Shown one piece after another: positions 25,899 through 34,088 of a DNA stretch of 64,000 nt (position 1 is its first letter; the number at the start of each line of letters is the position of its first letter). The stretch is from contig NZ_FOWW01000004.1 in assembly GCF_900115565.1 (NCBI RefSeq), positions 434,001 to 498,000 on the forward strand, read 5' to 3'. The notes below the pieces were generated by a model. That model had not been told where the DNA came from. It did not search any database and saw only the letters and a list, made by a program, of their open reading frames with translations. The DNA comes from Amycolatopsis arida (GTDB taxonomy: Bacteria > Actinomycetota > Actinomycetes > Mycobacteriales > Pseudonocardiaceae). Position numbers and translations under genes: made by a program.

Positions 25899-26049
25899 GC
25901 AACGCTCCCCAGGTCGCGTCGGCACCGTGCGCGCCGGTGACGGTGCCCGTTTTTCAACATCTGATGAGATCAGTGTTCCGGCACGGGGTGGCGGTGTCAA
26001 CGCCCCTTCCGGTGGAATGGCAGGGGACACCGCCGAGTTCGGGAGTGGC

Positions 26050-26886
26050 ATGAAGCTGGGAATCTCGACGTTCGTGACCGACCGGAGCGCCGCACCGCAC
26101 GTGCTGGCGCGGGCGCTGGAGGAGCGGGGGTTCGACGCCCTGTTCCTCGCCGAGCACTCGCACATCCCGGCCAGCCGGGAGTCGCCGTACCCGATGGGCG
26201 GCGAGTTGCCGGACATGTACTACCGGGCGGTGGATCCGTTCGTCGCGCTGGGCGCCGCGGCCGCGGTGACCACCGAGTTGACGCTGGGCACCGGTGTCGC
26301 GCTGCTGATCCAGCGGGACACCATCCAGACGGCGAAGGAGGTCGCCAGCCTCGATCACCTCTCCGGCGGGCGGGTGCTCTTCGGCGTCGGAGTGGGGTGG
26401 AACCGCGAGGAGATGCGCAACCATGGCACCGACCCGCGCACCCGCGGGGCGCTGCTGGACGAGCAGCTCGCGGCGCTGAAGGAGATCTGGACCAGGGAGC
26501 AGGCCGAGTTCCACGGTCGGTTCGTCGACTTCGACCCGATCTTCGCCTGGCCCAAGCCGGTGCGACGGCCGCACCCGCCGATCTACGTCGGGGGCATCAG
26601 CCCGGCGGCGGTGAGGCGGGCGGTGAAGCACGGGAACGGCTGGCTTCCGTTCGCGGCCCCGGATCCCGCCGGCGTCCGGGCCCAGCTCGACCTGCTCGCC
26701 GCGCACGGAGGCGCCGACCTCCCGGTGACCGCGACCAGTGCCAGCGGCCGCGACCGCGCCGTCCTCGACGCCTACGCCGAGGGCGGGGTGGAGCGGGTGA
26801 CGCTGGGTCTGGCGCCCCAGGGCGAGGTCGACACGCTGCGCCGGCTGGACGAGCTGGCCGGCTTGGTGCCGGCGTACCGGGGGTAG
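26050..26886 (+). CDS. LLM-class F420-dependent oxidoreductase
   Basis: 278 residues, luciferase-like (beta/alpha)8 barrel. Marks: LARALEERGFDALFLAEHSHIP, LGTGVALLIQRDTIQTAKEVASLDHLSGGRVLFGVGVGWNREEM, and WPKPVRRPHPPIYVGG, the pattern of actinobacterial F420-dependent oxidoreductases (TIGR03619-like). ATG 26050 has GGGAG just upstream and gives the canonical MKLGIS start; the frame extends further upstream without support. It would use F420 or FMN to oxidise or reduce an unknown alcohol/ketone or hydride-accepting substrate. A second member of the superfamily follows 77 bp later, and kstR lies beyond it. Confidence 0.85.
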   Translation: MKLGISTFVTDRSAAPHVLARALEERGFDALFLAEHSHIPASRESPYPMGGELPDMYYRAVDPFVALGAAAAVTTELTLGTGVALLIQRDTIQTAKEVASLDHLSGGRVLFGVGVGWNREEMRNHGTDPRTRGALLDEQLAALKEIWTREQAEFHGRFVDFDPIFAWPKPVRRPHPPIYVGGISPAAVRRAVKHGNGWLPFAAPDPAGVRAQLDLLAAHGGADLPVTATSASGRDRAVLDAYAEGGVERVTLGLAPQGEVDTLRRLDELAGLVPAYRG

Positions 26887-26963
26887 CGGTGCGGCGCGAT
26901 CGTGCGCGGTAGGTTGGGCGGCAGGCGTTCCAAGGCGGGTTGTCGGAAAGGGCGGAGCACACG

Positions 26964-27953
26964 GTGGCGGACGTGCAGATCGGGATCGCGGCGGCGCTGG
27001 AGCAGTTCTCCCCCCGGGAGTCGATCCGGCTGGCGGCACTGGCCGAGCGGCACGGCTTCTCCGGCCAGATGGCGGCCGACCACTTCCAGCCGTGGGTGCC
27101 GGCGCAGGGTGAGGCGTCGTTCGTGTGGAGCGTGCTGGCGTCGCTGGCCGAGAACACCACCGGCGACCTCGGGCCCGGCGTGACCTGCCCGTCGTTCCGG
27201 CAGCATCCGGCACTGGTCGCCCAGGCGGCGGCGACGCTGGAGGCGACCTACCCGGGGCGGACCTGGCTGGGCATCGGCTCCGGCGAGGCGCTCAACGAGC
27301 ACGTCGTCGGCGGGTACTGGCCGGAGGCACCGGAGCGGGTGCGCCGGATGTTCGAGGCGCTCGAGGTCATCCGGAAGCTGTTCACCGGTCAGGACGTCAA
27401 GTACAGCGGGGAGTTCTTCAAGCTGCACACCACCCGGCTGTGGACGATGCCGGACGCCCCGCCGCCGATCTACATCGCGTCCGCGGCGCCGTACACCTCG
27501 CGCAAGACGGGGGAGCTGGCCGACGGGCTGATCACCCCGGGGGCGTCGTTGGAGAAGCTGGCCGGGATCCTGGACAACTTCGCGCAGGGCGCGCGCAAGG
27601 CCGGCAAGGACCCGGACGCGATGCCGAAGCTGCTGCAGGTGCACCTGTCGTGGGCGGCCACCGACGAGGAGGCGTGGCGCAACGCCATGGAGCAGTGGCC
27701 CAACGGCGGGATGAAGTTCCCGAAGGCGGACATCCGCTCGCCGTTCGACTTCGCGCAGATGGCGAAGCTGGTGCGCCGGGAGGACTTCGCCGGCCGGATG
27801 GTGGTCTCGTCCGACCCCGACGAGCACCGGGCCGCGCTGCAGAGGTTCGTCGACGCCGGCTTCACCCGGATCTACGTGCACAACGTGGGCCGCAACCAGG
27901 ACGAGTGGCTCGAGGTGTTCGGCCGCGAGGTCCTCCCCAAGCTCACCGCCTGA
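26964..27953 (+). CDS. F420-dependent dehydrogenase, Fgd/TIGR03557-like
   Basis: 329 residues from GTG 26964 (GGAG 6 bases upstream; TTG 26940 is the alternative). Luciferase-like barrel with VQIGIAAALEQFSPRESIRLAALAE, FSGQMAADHFQPWV, LGPGVTCPSFRQHPALVAQAAAT, GIGSGEALNEHVVGGYWPE and PPPIYIASAAPYTSRK, the G6PDH-like F420-dependent family. Family members oxidise sugar phosphates or secondary alcohols and reduce F420. It is unlikely to be the housekeeping Fgd1 on motif grounds alone; the substrate is open. It converges on kstR, with a nested hairpin directly after its stop. Confidence 0.82.
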   Translation: MADVQIGIAAALEQFSPRESIRLAALAERHGFSGQMAADHFQPWVPAQGEASFVWSVLASLAENTTGDLGPGVTCPSFRQHPALVAQAAATLEATYPGRTWLGIGSGEALNEHVVGGYWPEAPERVRRMFEALEVIRKLFTGQDVKYSGEFFKLHTTRLWTMPDAPPPIYIASAAPYTSRKTGELADGLITPGASLEKLAGILDNFAQGARKAGKDPDAMPKLLQVHLSWAATDEEAWRNAMEQWPNGGMKFPKADIRSPFDFAQMAKLVRREDFAGRMVVSSDPDEHRAALQRFVDAGFTRIYVHNVGRNQDEWLEVFGREVLPKLTA

Positions 27954-28031
27954 CCGCCGTGTCCGCGCTCTGTGCACGCTTGTTCGCGCCGCACGACGCG
28001 AACACCTGATCACAGCACGCGGACACGGCGG
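27954..28031. terminator. Three-layer nested hairpin between convergent genes
   Basis: Outer perfect arms CCGCCGTGTCCGCG (27954-27967) and CGCGGACACGGCGG (28018-28031). Middle arms CTGTG (27970-27974) and CACAG (28011-28015). Inner arms TGTTCGCG (27981-27988) and CGCGAACA (27997-28004). It starts at the base after the TGA and ends 10 bases before the kstR stop, so it serves both strands. Confidence 0.75.
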
Positions 28032-28041
28032 GGTGTCGGCG

Positions 28042-28677
28042 TCACTTGTCGAGCAGGAGGTGGACCGACAGCTCCAGGCGGTTGGCGACGTCGGCGGCCG
28101 AGGCGCGCCGGGTGACCCAGGCGACCAGGTTGGCCATCCACACGTCGGCGATCACGTGGAAGATGGCGCGGTCCCGCTCGGTCGGCTCGGCGATGCCCAT
28201 CGCCTTGGCGAACATGTCCTCCAGCTGCCGGCCGACCATCTCGACCTCCGCGGCGGCCGTCGTGTCGGCGAACATGAACGCGCGCACCATCGCCTCGGTC
28301 AGGTGCGGGTCGCGCTGCATCATCCGGGTGTTGCGGCCCAGCACGAACAGCAACCGCTCGGTGGGCGTGTCCCCGGGGATGGTGATTCGGTCCAGCTTGT
28401 CCCGCGCGCGCTCGAACTCGCGCGCGAGCCCGGACACCAGCAGATGCACCTTCGAGGGGAAGTAGCGGTACAGCGTCCCCAGTGCCACGTCGGCGCGCTC
28501 GGCGACGGTGCGCATCTGCACGGCGTCGTACCCGCCCTTGGCGGCCAGTGCGAGGGTCGCGTCGAGGATCCGCCGGCGCCGGTCGCGCTGGGCGGCCGAG
28601 CCGAGCTCCTCGCCGCCCAGTGCGCCGAGCCCGTTGCGTGCCTTCGCCGGCGCGGCGGCCTTCGCGTTGCCTGCCAT
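28042..28677 (-). CDS. kstR: KstR, TetR-type repressor of steroid catabolism
   Basis: 211 residues. The helix-turn-helix block is nearly that of mycobacterial KstR (ILDATLALAAKGGYDAVQMR, RADVALGTLYRYFPSKVHLL), as are the C-terminal stretches LTEAMVRAFMFAD and VWMANLVAWVTRRASA. KstR represses side-chain and ring A/B genes and is released by a CoA thioester of an early cholesterol metabolite. ATG 28677 has AGGGGGAA 6 bases upstream; the frame also opens at GTG 28710, but the KstR-type palindrome at 28696-28709 would then be inside the gene, so the ATG is preferred. This repressor probably controls six sites in the window, including its own. Confidence 0.95.
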   Translation of the reverse strand: MAGNAKAAAPAKARNGLGALGGEELGSAAQRDRRRRILDATLALAAKGGYDAVQMRTVAERADVALGTLYRYFPSKVHLLVSGLAREFERARDKLDRITIPGDTPTERLLFVLGRNTRMMQRDPHLTEAMVRAFMFADTTAAAEVEMVGRQLEDMFAKAMGIAEPTERDRAIFHVIADVWMANLVAWVTRRASAADVANRLELSVHLLLDK

Positions 28678-28695
28678 CGACTGTTCCCCCTGGTC

Positions 28696-28709
28696 CGGAA
28701 CTTGTTCCA
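28696..28709 (-). promoter_or_regulatory. KstR box, autoregulatory
   Basis: CGGAACTTGTTCCA, core AAC-TT-GTT at 28699-28706, perfect GGAAC/GTTCC arms, 19 bp upstream of the kstR ATG. Fits the KstR operator TnnAACnnGTTnnA at the core, with weaker flanks. Confidence 0.7.
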
Positions 28710-28797
28710 CTCGGTTGTCCCGGAGCCTACCAAGGTCAGGTCCGCCGGGCCGGACGGGCGGTGGCGCACCATCCCTTCCCGAAACCCTCCCAAAAAT

Positions 28798-28811
28798 TGA
28801 AACACGTTCTA
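28798..28811 (+). promoter_or_regulatory. KstR box upstream of fadE34
   Basis: TGAAACACGTTCTA, core AAC-AC-GTT at 28801-28808, only two bases away from the canonical TAGAACACGTTCTA. Lies 33 bp before the fadE34 GTG and 120 bp from the kstR ATG, so it may serve both. Confidence 0.85.
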
Positions 28812-28844
28812 CAATCGGGCGGTCGTCTTCGCCTGGAGGAACAC

Positions 28845-31028
28845 GTGCCGATCGCGATCACGCCGGAACAGCGGGACCTCGCCGACTCGATCCGGGCCTG
28901 GGCCGCCCGCCGGGAGCCCCGGAAGGCCGTCCGCGCCCGGCCCAGCGAGCCCGGCGGCGATCTGCTGCCCGAGCTCGCCGGCCTGGGCCTGTTCGCGATC
29001 GCCCTGCCCGAGGAGCTGGGTGGCGCCGGAGCCGGCGTCGCCGATCTCGCCGCCGGCCTCGAGGAGGTGACCGCCGCGCTGGTGCCCGGCCCGGTGCTCG
29101 GCGGTTCGCTCGCCGGCCTGCTGCTGGCCAGGGCGCCCGACTCGGCCGCCGCCAAGGAGCTCGCCCCGGCGCTGGCCGACGGCACCGCCCGCGCCGCGGT
29201 CGCCCTCGACGCGGGCTCGGCCACCGCGACCGCGGCCCCGGACGGCGGCCTGGTGGTCGCGGGGCGGGTCGGCCCCGTGCTCGACGCCGAGCCCGACACA
29301 CACCTCCTGCTCGCCGCCCGGTCGGCCGGTCGGGCGGTGTGGTTCCTGCTCCCGCCCGGCACGCCGGGGGTGGAGGTCAGGCCCCGGCGCGGGCTGGACT
29401 TCTCCCGGGCGGTGGCGGAGCTGGAGCTGACCGCGGTGACCGTCGCCCCCGACGCAGTGCTGCCGGACGTGGACGAGGACACCGTCGCCGCGCTGGCCGC
29501 CACCCTGGCCGCGGTGGAGGGCGCCGGCGTCGCCGGCTGGTGCGTCCGCACGGCCGGCGAGTACGCCCGCGTGCGCGAGCAGTTCGGCCGGCCGATCGGC
29601 GCCTTCCAGGCGGTCAAGCACCTGTGCGCGGAGATGCTGGTGCGGGCCGAGCTGGCCGCCGCGCTGGCCTGGGACGCCGCGCGCGCCGCTGACGACGGCC
29701 GGGACCAGCACGCGCCGGCGGCGGCCGTGGCCGCGGCGTACGCGCTGGACGCCGCGGTGGACAACGCCAAGGACTGCGTGCAGGTGCTCGGCGGCATCGG
29801 GTTCACCTGGGAGCACGACGCCCACCTGTACCTGCGCCGCGCGGTGGCCACCCGGCAGCTGCTCGGCGGGGGCGGCCGGTGGCGTCGCCGGGCGGCCCGG
29901 CTGGCGCTGGCCGGTGCCCGCCGGCGGCTGGCCGTCGACCCCACCCGCCTCGCCGAGGCGGATCGGGGCGGGCTCGTCGGCGAGGTGCGCGCGGCGGTCG
30001 CGGAGGTCGCGGCATCGCCGCCGGAGCGGTGGCGGGACCGGCTGGTCGAGACCGGCCTGCTGGTGCCGCACTGGCCACCGCCGTTTGGTCGCGCGGCCAC
30101 CCCCGCCCAGCAGCTGGTGATCGACGCCGAGCTGGCCGCGGCGGGCGTTCACCGGCCCGACCTGGTGATCGGGGCCTGGGCCGCGCCGACCATCCTGCGA
30201 CACGGCACGGACGAGCAGCGGGAGCGCTTCCTCGGCCCGACGCTGCGCGGCGAGATCACCTGGTGCCAGCTGTTCAGCGAGCCGGGCGCCGGCTCCGACC
30301 TCGCCGGGCTGCGCACCCGCGCCGAGCGGGTGGCCGGCGGCTGGCGGCTCACCGGGCAGAAGGTGTGGACTTCGCGGGCTCGGGACGCCGACTGGGCGAT
30401 CTGCCTGGCCAGGACCAACCCCGACGCGCCCAAGCACCGGGGCATCACCTACTTCCTGGTCGACATGCGCCGGCCCGGGATCGAGACCCGCCCGCTGCGC
30501 GACATCACCGGTCGGGCCGGATTCTTCGAGGTGTTCCTCGACGGCGTCGTCGTGCCCGACTCCGACGTGGTCGGCGAGGTCGACGACGGGTGGCGGCTGG
30601 CCCGCACCACGCTGGCGAACGAGCGGGTGGCGCTCGGCGGCGGCTCGGCGGTGGGGGAGGGGGTCGAGGCGCTGCTGGCCGCGGTCGGGGCGGACCCGGA
30701 TCCGGTGGTGTCGGACCGGCTGGGCGCGCTGGTCGCCCAGGGCACCGCGGTGTCGGTGCTCGAACTGCGGTCCACGCTGCGCCGGCTGGACGGGCAGGAG
30801 GCGGACGCGGAGTCGAGCGTGCGCAAGCTGGTGGGCGTGCGGCACCGCCAGGAGGTGGCCGAGCTCGCCCTCGAGCTGTGCGGGGCGGAGGGCGCCGTCG
30901 CCGTGGATTCCACGGTGGACGCGCAGCACGAGTTCCTGCTCAGCCGGTGCCTGAGCATCGCCGGCGGCACCACCCAGGTGCTGCGGTCACTCGTCGCGGA
31001 GCGGCTGCTCGGCCTGCCCCGCGAGTGA
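28845..31028 (+). CDS. fadE34: Two-domain acyl-CoA dehydrogenase FadE34 (ChsE3)
   Basis: 727 residues: two acyl-CoA dehydrogenase domains in one chain, the single-polypeptide equivalent of the alpha2beta2 ChsE enzymes. N-terminal domain about 1-365 ([42 protein letters not shown]); C-terminal domain about 370-727 (FSEPGAGSDLAGLRTRAE near 478, LTGQKVWTSRARDADWAIC, SIAGGTTQVLRSLVAERLLG). It desaturates the five-carbon side-chain steroid CoA ester in the M. tuberculosis pathway. GTG 28845 follows GGAGGA by 5 bases. A near-canonical KstR box lies 33 bp upstream, and kstR is divergent. Monocistronic: the next plus-strand gene has its own KstR box. Confidence 0.92.
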   Translation: MPIAITPEQRDLADSIRAWAARREPRKAVRARPSEPGGDLLPELAGLGLFAIALPEELGGAGAGVADLAAGLEEVTAALVPGPVLGGSLAGLLLARAPDSAAAKELAPALADGTARAAVALDAGSATATAAPDGGLVVAGRVGPVLDAEPDTHLLLAARSAGRAVWFLLPPGTPGVEVRPRRGLDFSRAVAELELTAVTVAPDAVLPDVDEDTVAALAATLAAVEGAGVAGWCVRTAGEYARVREQFGRPIGAFQAVKHLCAEMLVRAELAAALAWDAARAADDGRDQHAPAAAVAAAYALDAAVDNAKDCVQVLGGIGFTWEHDAHLYLRRAVATRQLLGGGGRWRRRAARLALAGARRRLAVDPTRLAEADRGGLVGEVRAAVAEVAASPPERWRDRLVETGLLVPHWPPPFGRAATPAQQLVIDAELAAAGVHRPDLVIGAWAAPTILRHGTDEQRERFLGPTLRGEITWCQLFSEPGAGSDLAGLRTRAERVAGGWRLTGQKVWTSRARDADWAICLARTNPDAPKHRGITYFLVDMRRPGIETRPLRDITGRAGFFEVFLDGVVVPDSDVVGEVDDGWRLARTTLANERVALGGGSAVGEGVEALLAAVGADPDPVVSDRLGALVAQGTAVSVLELRSTLRRLDGQEADAESSVRKLVGVRHRQEVAELALELCGAEGAVAVDSTVDAQHEFLLSRCLSIAGGTTQVLRSLVAERLLGLPRE

Positions 31029-31660
31029 GGTCGAACTCGCCGTTCGGAGCGTGGATCTCGCCGTGTCGAGCGTGGCTGTGGTGGTCAGGGCTTTGTGATG
31101 TTGGTGGGCCCAGTCGAGGAAGCGGGCCACGGCGCGGACCACGTGGGTGCCGCGGATGGACGGGAGCAGGTCGAACGCGTGCTGGGCGCCGGCGAGCTCG
31201 GCGTAGGCCACCGGGTGTGGCGAGATCGCCCGCAGCCGCCGAATGAACTCGCGGGCCTCGGCGACCGGCACCATCGTGTCGCGGTCGCCGTGCAGGACGA
31301 AGAACGGCGGGGCCTGGTCGGTGATCCGGTCCAGCGGTGAGGCGGCGACGTAGTCGTCGAGGAACTCGACCGGGTCCCTGCCCACCACGTACCGGGCCAG
31401 CAGCGCCCGCAGCCGGCGCGCGCTGGCCGGCGCCCCGCTGGTCCCGGCGAAGTCGTACACGCCGTAGTGCGGCACGCACGCCTGCACGCTGGTGTCCGCC
31501 TGTCGGCGACGGTCAGCGCCAGCAGGTGCGGGGCGAGCTCCGCGGTGAGCCAGCCGGCGAAGAAGGCTGGGATCCCCGCCCGCGGGTCCCGGGGCGGGCG
31601 CAGCGCGGTGGCGGTGAGGGCGAGCTGCCCGGCCTGCCGGAGCACGAAGTTCGGCCACAC
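30987..31660 (-). pseudogene. Alpha/beta-hydrolase (LipO-like esterase) pseudogene with internal deletion
   Basis: Two halves of one esterase in different frames. The upstream half (31660 to about 31495) reads VWPNFVLRQAGQLALTATAL and PAFFAGWLTAELAPHLLALT, the membrane-near N-terminus of LipO-type esterases. Then the frame changes within about 10 bases and the downstream half reads DTSVQACVPHYGVYDFAGTS, PPFFVLHGDRDTMVPV (acid residue) and LAGAQHAFDLL (catalytic His). The whole core between them, including HGGGW and the GxSxG nucleophile, is missing, so a deletion of several hundred bases is inferred. The remnant overlaps the last 42 bp of fadE34 and lies between two KstR-box genes. It cannot encode a working hydrolase. 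Confidence 0.75.
31036..31075. repeat. 21-bp-period intergenic repeat after fadE34
   Basis: CTCGCCGTTCGGAGCGTGG (31036-31054) and CTCGCCGTGTCGAGCGTGG (31057-31075), offset 21 bp, directly after the fadE34 stop. With the preceding GTCGAA it aligns to the reverse complement of the 2343-2399 element at about 27 of 35 positions. Probably the same class of 3'-end element. Confidence 0.5.
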
Positions 31661-31778
31661 GGCCGATCACTCTAACCGCTCGCCGAGGACGGAACGTGTT
31701 GCGGCGGTGCGTCCGCGCCGCGGCGCCGGCACGGTCGCCGTCGGAGCCCTTGCGATGATCGCCCGGCGTGCGCAAGAC

Positions 31779-31792
31779 TAGAACAGGTTTCA
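31779..31792 (+). promoter_or_regulatory. KstR box upstream of fadE28 operon
   Basis: TAGAACAGGTTTCA, core AAC-AG-GTT at 31782-31789, ending 26 bp before the GTG of the first gene. The left half-site TAGAAC matches the canonical box exactly. Confidence 0.85.
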
Positions 31793-31818
31793 ATTCCTGT
31801 GGCAGGCGAGGAGCCGGT

Positions 31819-32913
31819 GTGGACTTCACCCTCGACGACGACCAGCGGGCGGTCGCCGACCTGGCCGCCGAGGTGCTCGACAGGGAGGTCACGGCCGACC
31901 GGCCCGGCGGTGCCGAGCACCGGGACGAGCCAGCGTGGGACGAGCCGGTGTGGCGCGCGCTGGCCAAGGCCGGCCTGCTGGCACTGACCCTGCCACCCGA
32001 GTTGGACGGCGACGGCCTCGGCATGCTCGAGACCGCCCTCGTGCTCACCGAGGTCGGCCGGGCCGCGGCCCCGGTGCCGGCACTGTCGGCGCTGGCGCTG
32101 GGCGTGCTGCCGGTCGGCCGGCTCGGCACCCCGGAGCAGCGGGCCACGCTGCTGCCGCCGGTCGCGGCGGGGGAGGCGTTGCTCACCGCCGCGCTGCACG
32201 AGCCGTCCGCACCGCTGCCCACCCGGCCGGTCACCACGGCCACGCCCGGCACGGCCGGCTGGACGCTGACCGGAACCGTCACCACCGTCCCGTTCGCCGC
32301 CGCGGCCGAGCGGATCCTCGTCCCGGCCACCGGGCCCGACGGCGCGGCGGTGTTCCTCGTCGACCCGCGCGCCGCCGGCGTCACCGTCGTCCCGGCACCC
32401 GGCGCGGCCGGCGCCGCCGTCCGGCTCGACCGGGCCGACGCGGAGCCGCTCGGCCGGCCCGACCGGGCCGACGCGGTCGCCGTGCTGCACCGCCACGCGC
32501 TGGCCGGCGCGGCAGCGCTCGGCGCCGGCGCGCTGGCCGGTGCGCTCGACCTGACCACCCGGCACGTGGCCGAGCGCCACCAGTTCGGCCGGCCGCTGGC
32601 CGCGTTCCAGGCGGTGGCCCAGCAGGTCGCCGACGTCTACGTCGCCGCCCGTACCCTGCGGCTGGCCGCGCTGTCCGCCGCGTGGCGGCTCTCCACCGGC
32701 GCCGACCCGGACAGCGACCTCGAGGTAGCCGCCTACTGGCTGGCCGAGGAGGCGCCCCGGGCGCTGGCCACGTGCCACCACCTGCACGGCGGCCTCGGCG
32801 TCGACGTGACCTACCCGCTGCACCGCCACTACACGACGGTGAAGGACCTCACCCGGTGCGTGGGCGGCGCCGCGCACCGGCTGGACCGGCTCGGCGAGAG
32901 GGTGGCCGGCTGA
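31819..32913 (+). CDS. fadE28: Acyl-CoA dehydrogenase alpha-type subunit FadE28 (ChsE2)
   Basis: 364 residues from GTG 31819 (GAGGAG 5 bases upstream). Acyl-CoA dehydrogenase fold with a degenerate, Ala-rich middle and a conserved C-terminal half (AERHQFGRPLAAFQAVAQQVADVY, HHLHGGLGVDVTYPLHRHY). It pairs with FadE29 as the ChsE1-ChsE2 alpha2beta2 enzyme that desaturates the three-carbon (propionyl) side chain of the steroid CoA ester. First gene of fadE28-fadE29-chsH2-chsH1-ltp2, all linked by 1-4 base overlaps, with a KstR box just upstream. Same order as the mycobacterial igr operon, though the P450 gene cyp125 that begins that operon is absent here. Confidence 0.9.
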   Translation: MDFTLDDDQRAVADLAAEVLDREVTADRPGGAEHRDEPAWDEPVWRALAKAGLLALTLPPELDGDGLGMLETALVLTEVGRAAAPVPALSALALGVLPVGRLGTPEQRATLLPPVAAGEALLTAALHEPSAPLPTRPVTTATPGTAGWTLTGTVTTVPFAAAAERILVPATGPDGAAVFLVDPRAAGVTVVPAPGAAGAAVRLDRADAEPLGRPDRADAVAVLHRHALAGAAALGAGALAGALDLTTRHVAERHQFGRPLAAFQAVAQQVADVYVAARTLRLAALSAAWRLSTGADPDSDLEVAAYWLAEEAPRALATCHHLHGGLGVDVTYPLHRHYTTVKDLTRCVGGAAHRLDRLGERVAG

Positions 32914-34088
32914 TGCACCTCGACCTCACCCCGGCGCAGCGGGACCTACGCGACGAGTTGCGCCACTACTTCGCCGGGCTGCTCTCCCCGGCCGAGCGGC
33001 GAGCCCTGCTGCGCGAGCGGCACGGGCGGACCTACCGCGAGGTGGTGCGCCGGCTGGGCCGGGACGGCTGGCTCGGCGTCGGCTGGCCGGTCGAGTACGG
33101 CGGGCACGGATTCGGCGACATCGAGCAGCACCTCTTCGTCGACGAGGCGGCCAGGGCGGAGATCCCGCTGCCGTCGGTGACCCTGCAGACGGTCGGCCCG
33201 ACCCTTCAGGCGCACGGCACGCCGGAGCAGAAGGCGTTCTTCCTGCCGAAGATCCTCGACGGCGAGGTGCACTTCGCGATCGGTTACAGCGAGCCCGACG
33301 CCGGCACCGACCTCGCGGCGCTGCGCACCTCCGCCGTGCGGCGGGACGGCGACTACGTGGTGAACGGGCAGAAGATCTTCACCACCGGCGGGCACGACGC
33401 CGACTACGTGTGGCTGGCCGTGCGCACCGACCCGGACGCGCCACCGCACCGCGGCATCTCCATCCTCATCGTCGACACCCGCGACCCCGGCTACTCCTGG
33501 ACGCCGATCATCACCTGCGACGGCGCGCACCACGTCAACGCCACCTTCTACACCGACGTGCGGGTGCCGGAGTCGATGCTGGTCGGCCGGGAGAACGAGG
33601 GGTGGTCGCTGATCACCACCCAGCTCAATCACGAGCGGGTGATGCTCGGCCCGGCCGGGCGGATCGGCGGCGTGTACGACCGGGTGCGGACCTGGGCCGC
33701 CGCCCGCACCACCCCCGGCGGCACACCGCTGCTCGAGCTCGCCGACGTCCGCGCCGCGCTGGCCGAGGCGTTCGCGGTGAGCAGGATCAACGAGCTGCTC
33801 AACTGGCAGGTGGCCGCCGCGTCCTCGGCCGACAAGCGCACGCGGGTCGCCGACGCCTCGGCCACCAAGATCTTCGGCTCGGAGCGGTACCAGCGGGTCG
33901 GCCGGCTGCTGGAGGAGATCGTCGCCCGGCACGGCGACCCGACCGACCCGGAGACCGCGGAGCTGGCGGAGTCGCTCGACGTGCTCGCCCGTCGCTACCT
34001 CGTGCTCACCTTCGGCGGCGGGGTGAACGAGATCCAGCGCGAGCTGATCGCCTCCGTCGGGCTCGGCCTGCCGAGGGTGCCGCGATGA
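32913..34088 (+). CDS. fadE29: Acyl-CoA dehydrogenase subunit FadE29 (ChsE1)
   Basis: 391 residues. Full acyl-CoA dehydrogenase pattern: GWLGVGWPVEYGGHGF, YSEPDAGTDLAALRTSAVR, VNGQKIFTTGGHDADYVWLAVRTD, HERVMLGPAGRIGGVYD, and VLTFGGGVNEIQRELIASVGLGLPR. It is the partner of FadE28 in the heterotetramer and usually carries the better-conserved FAD/substrate loops. The ATG overlaps the FadE28 stop by one base (TGATG), favouring equal synthesis of the two subunits, and chsH2 starts within its last four bases. Confidence 0.92.
   Translation: MHLDLTPAQRDLRDELRHYFAGLLSPAERRALLRERHGRTYREVVRRLGRDGWLGVGWPVEYGGHGFGDIEQHLFVDEAARAEIPLPSVTLQTVGPTLQAHGTPEQKAFFLPKILDGEVHFAIGYSEPDAGTDLAALRTSAVRRDGDYVVNGQKIFTTGGHDADYVWLAVRTDPDAPPHRGISILIVDTRDPGYSWTPIITCDGAHHVNATFYTDVRVPESMLVGRENEGWSLITTQLNHERVMLGPAGRIGGVYDRVRTWAAARTTPGGTPLLELADVRAALAEAFAVSRINELLNWQVAAASSADKRTRVADASATKIFGSERYQRVGRLLEEIVARHGDPTDPETAELAESLDVLARRYLVLTFGGGVNEIQRELIASVGLGLPRVPR

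Noticed and set aside
26964-27953. Housekeeping F420-dependent glucose-6-phosphate dehydrogenase (Fgd1)
   Set aside because: Belongs to the broad TIGR03557-like family, but nothing in the sequence I can read fixes glucose-6-phosphate as substrate; left unnamed.
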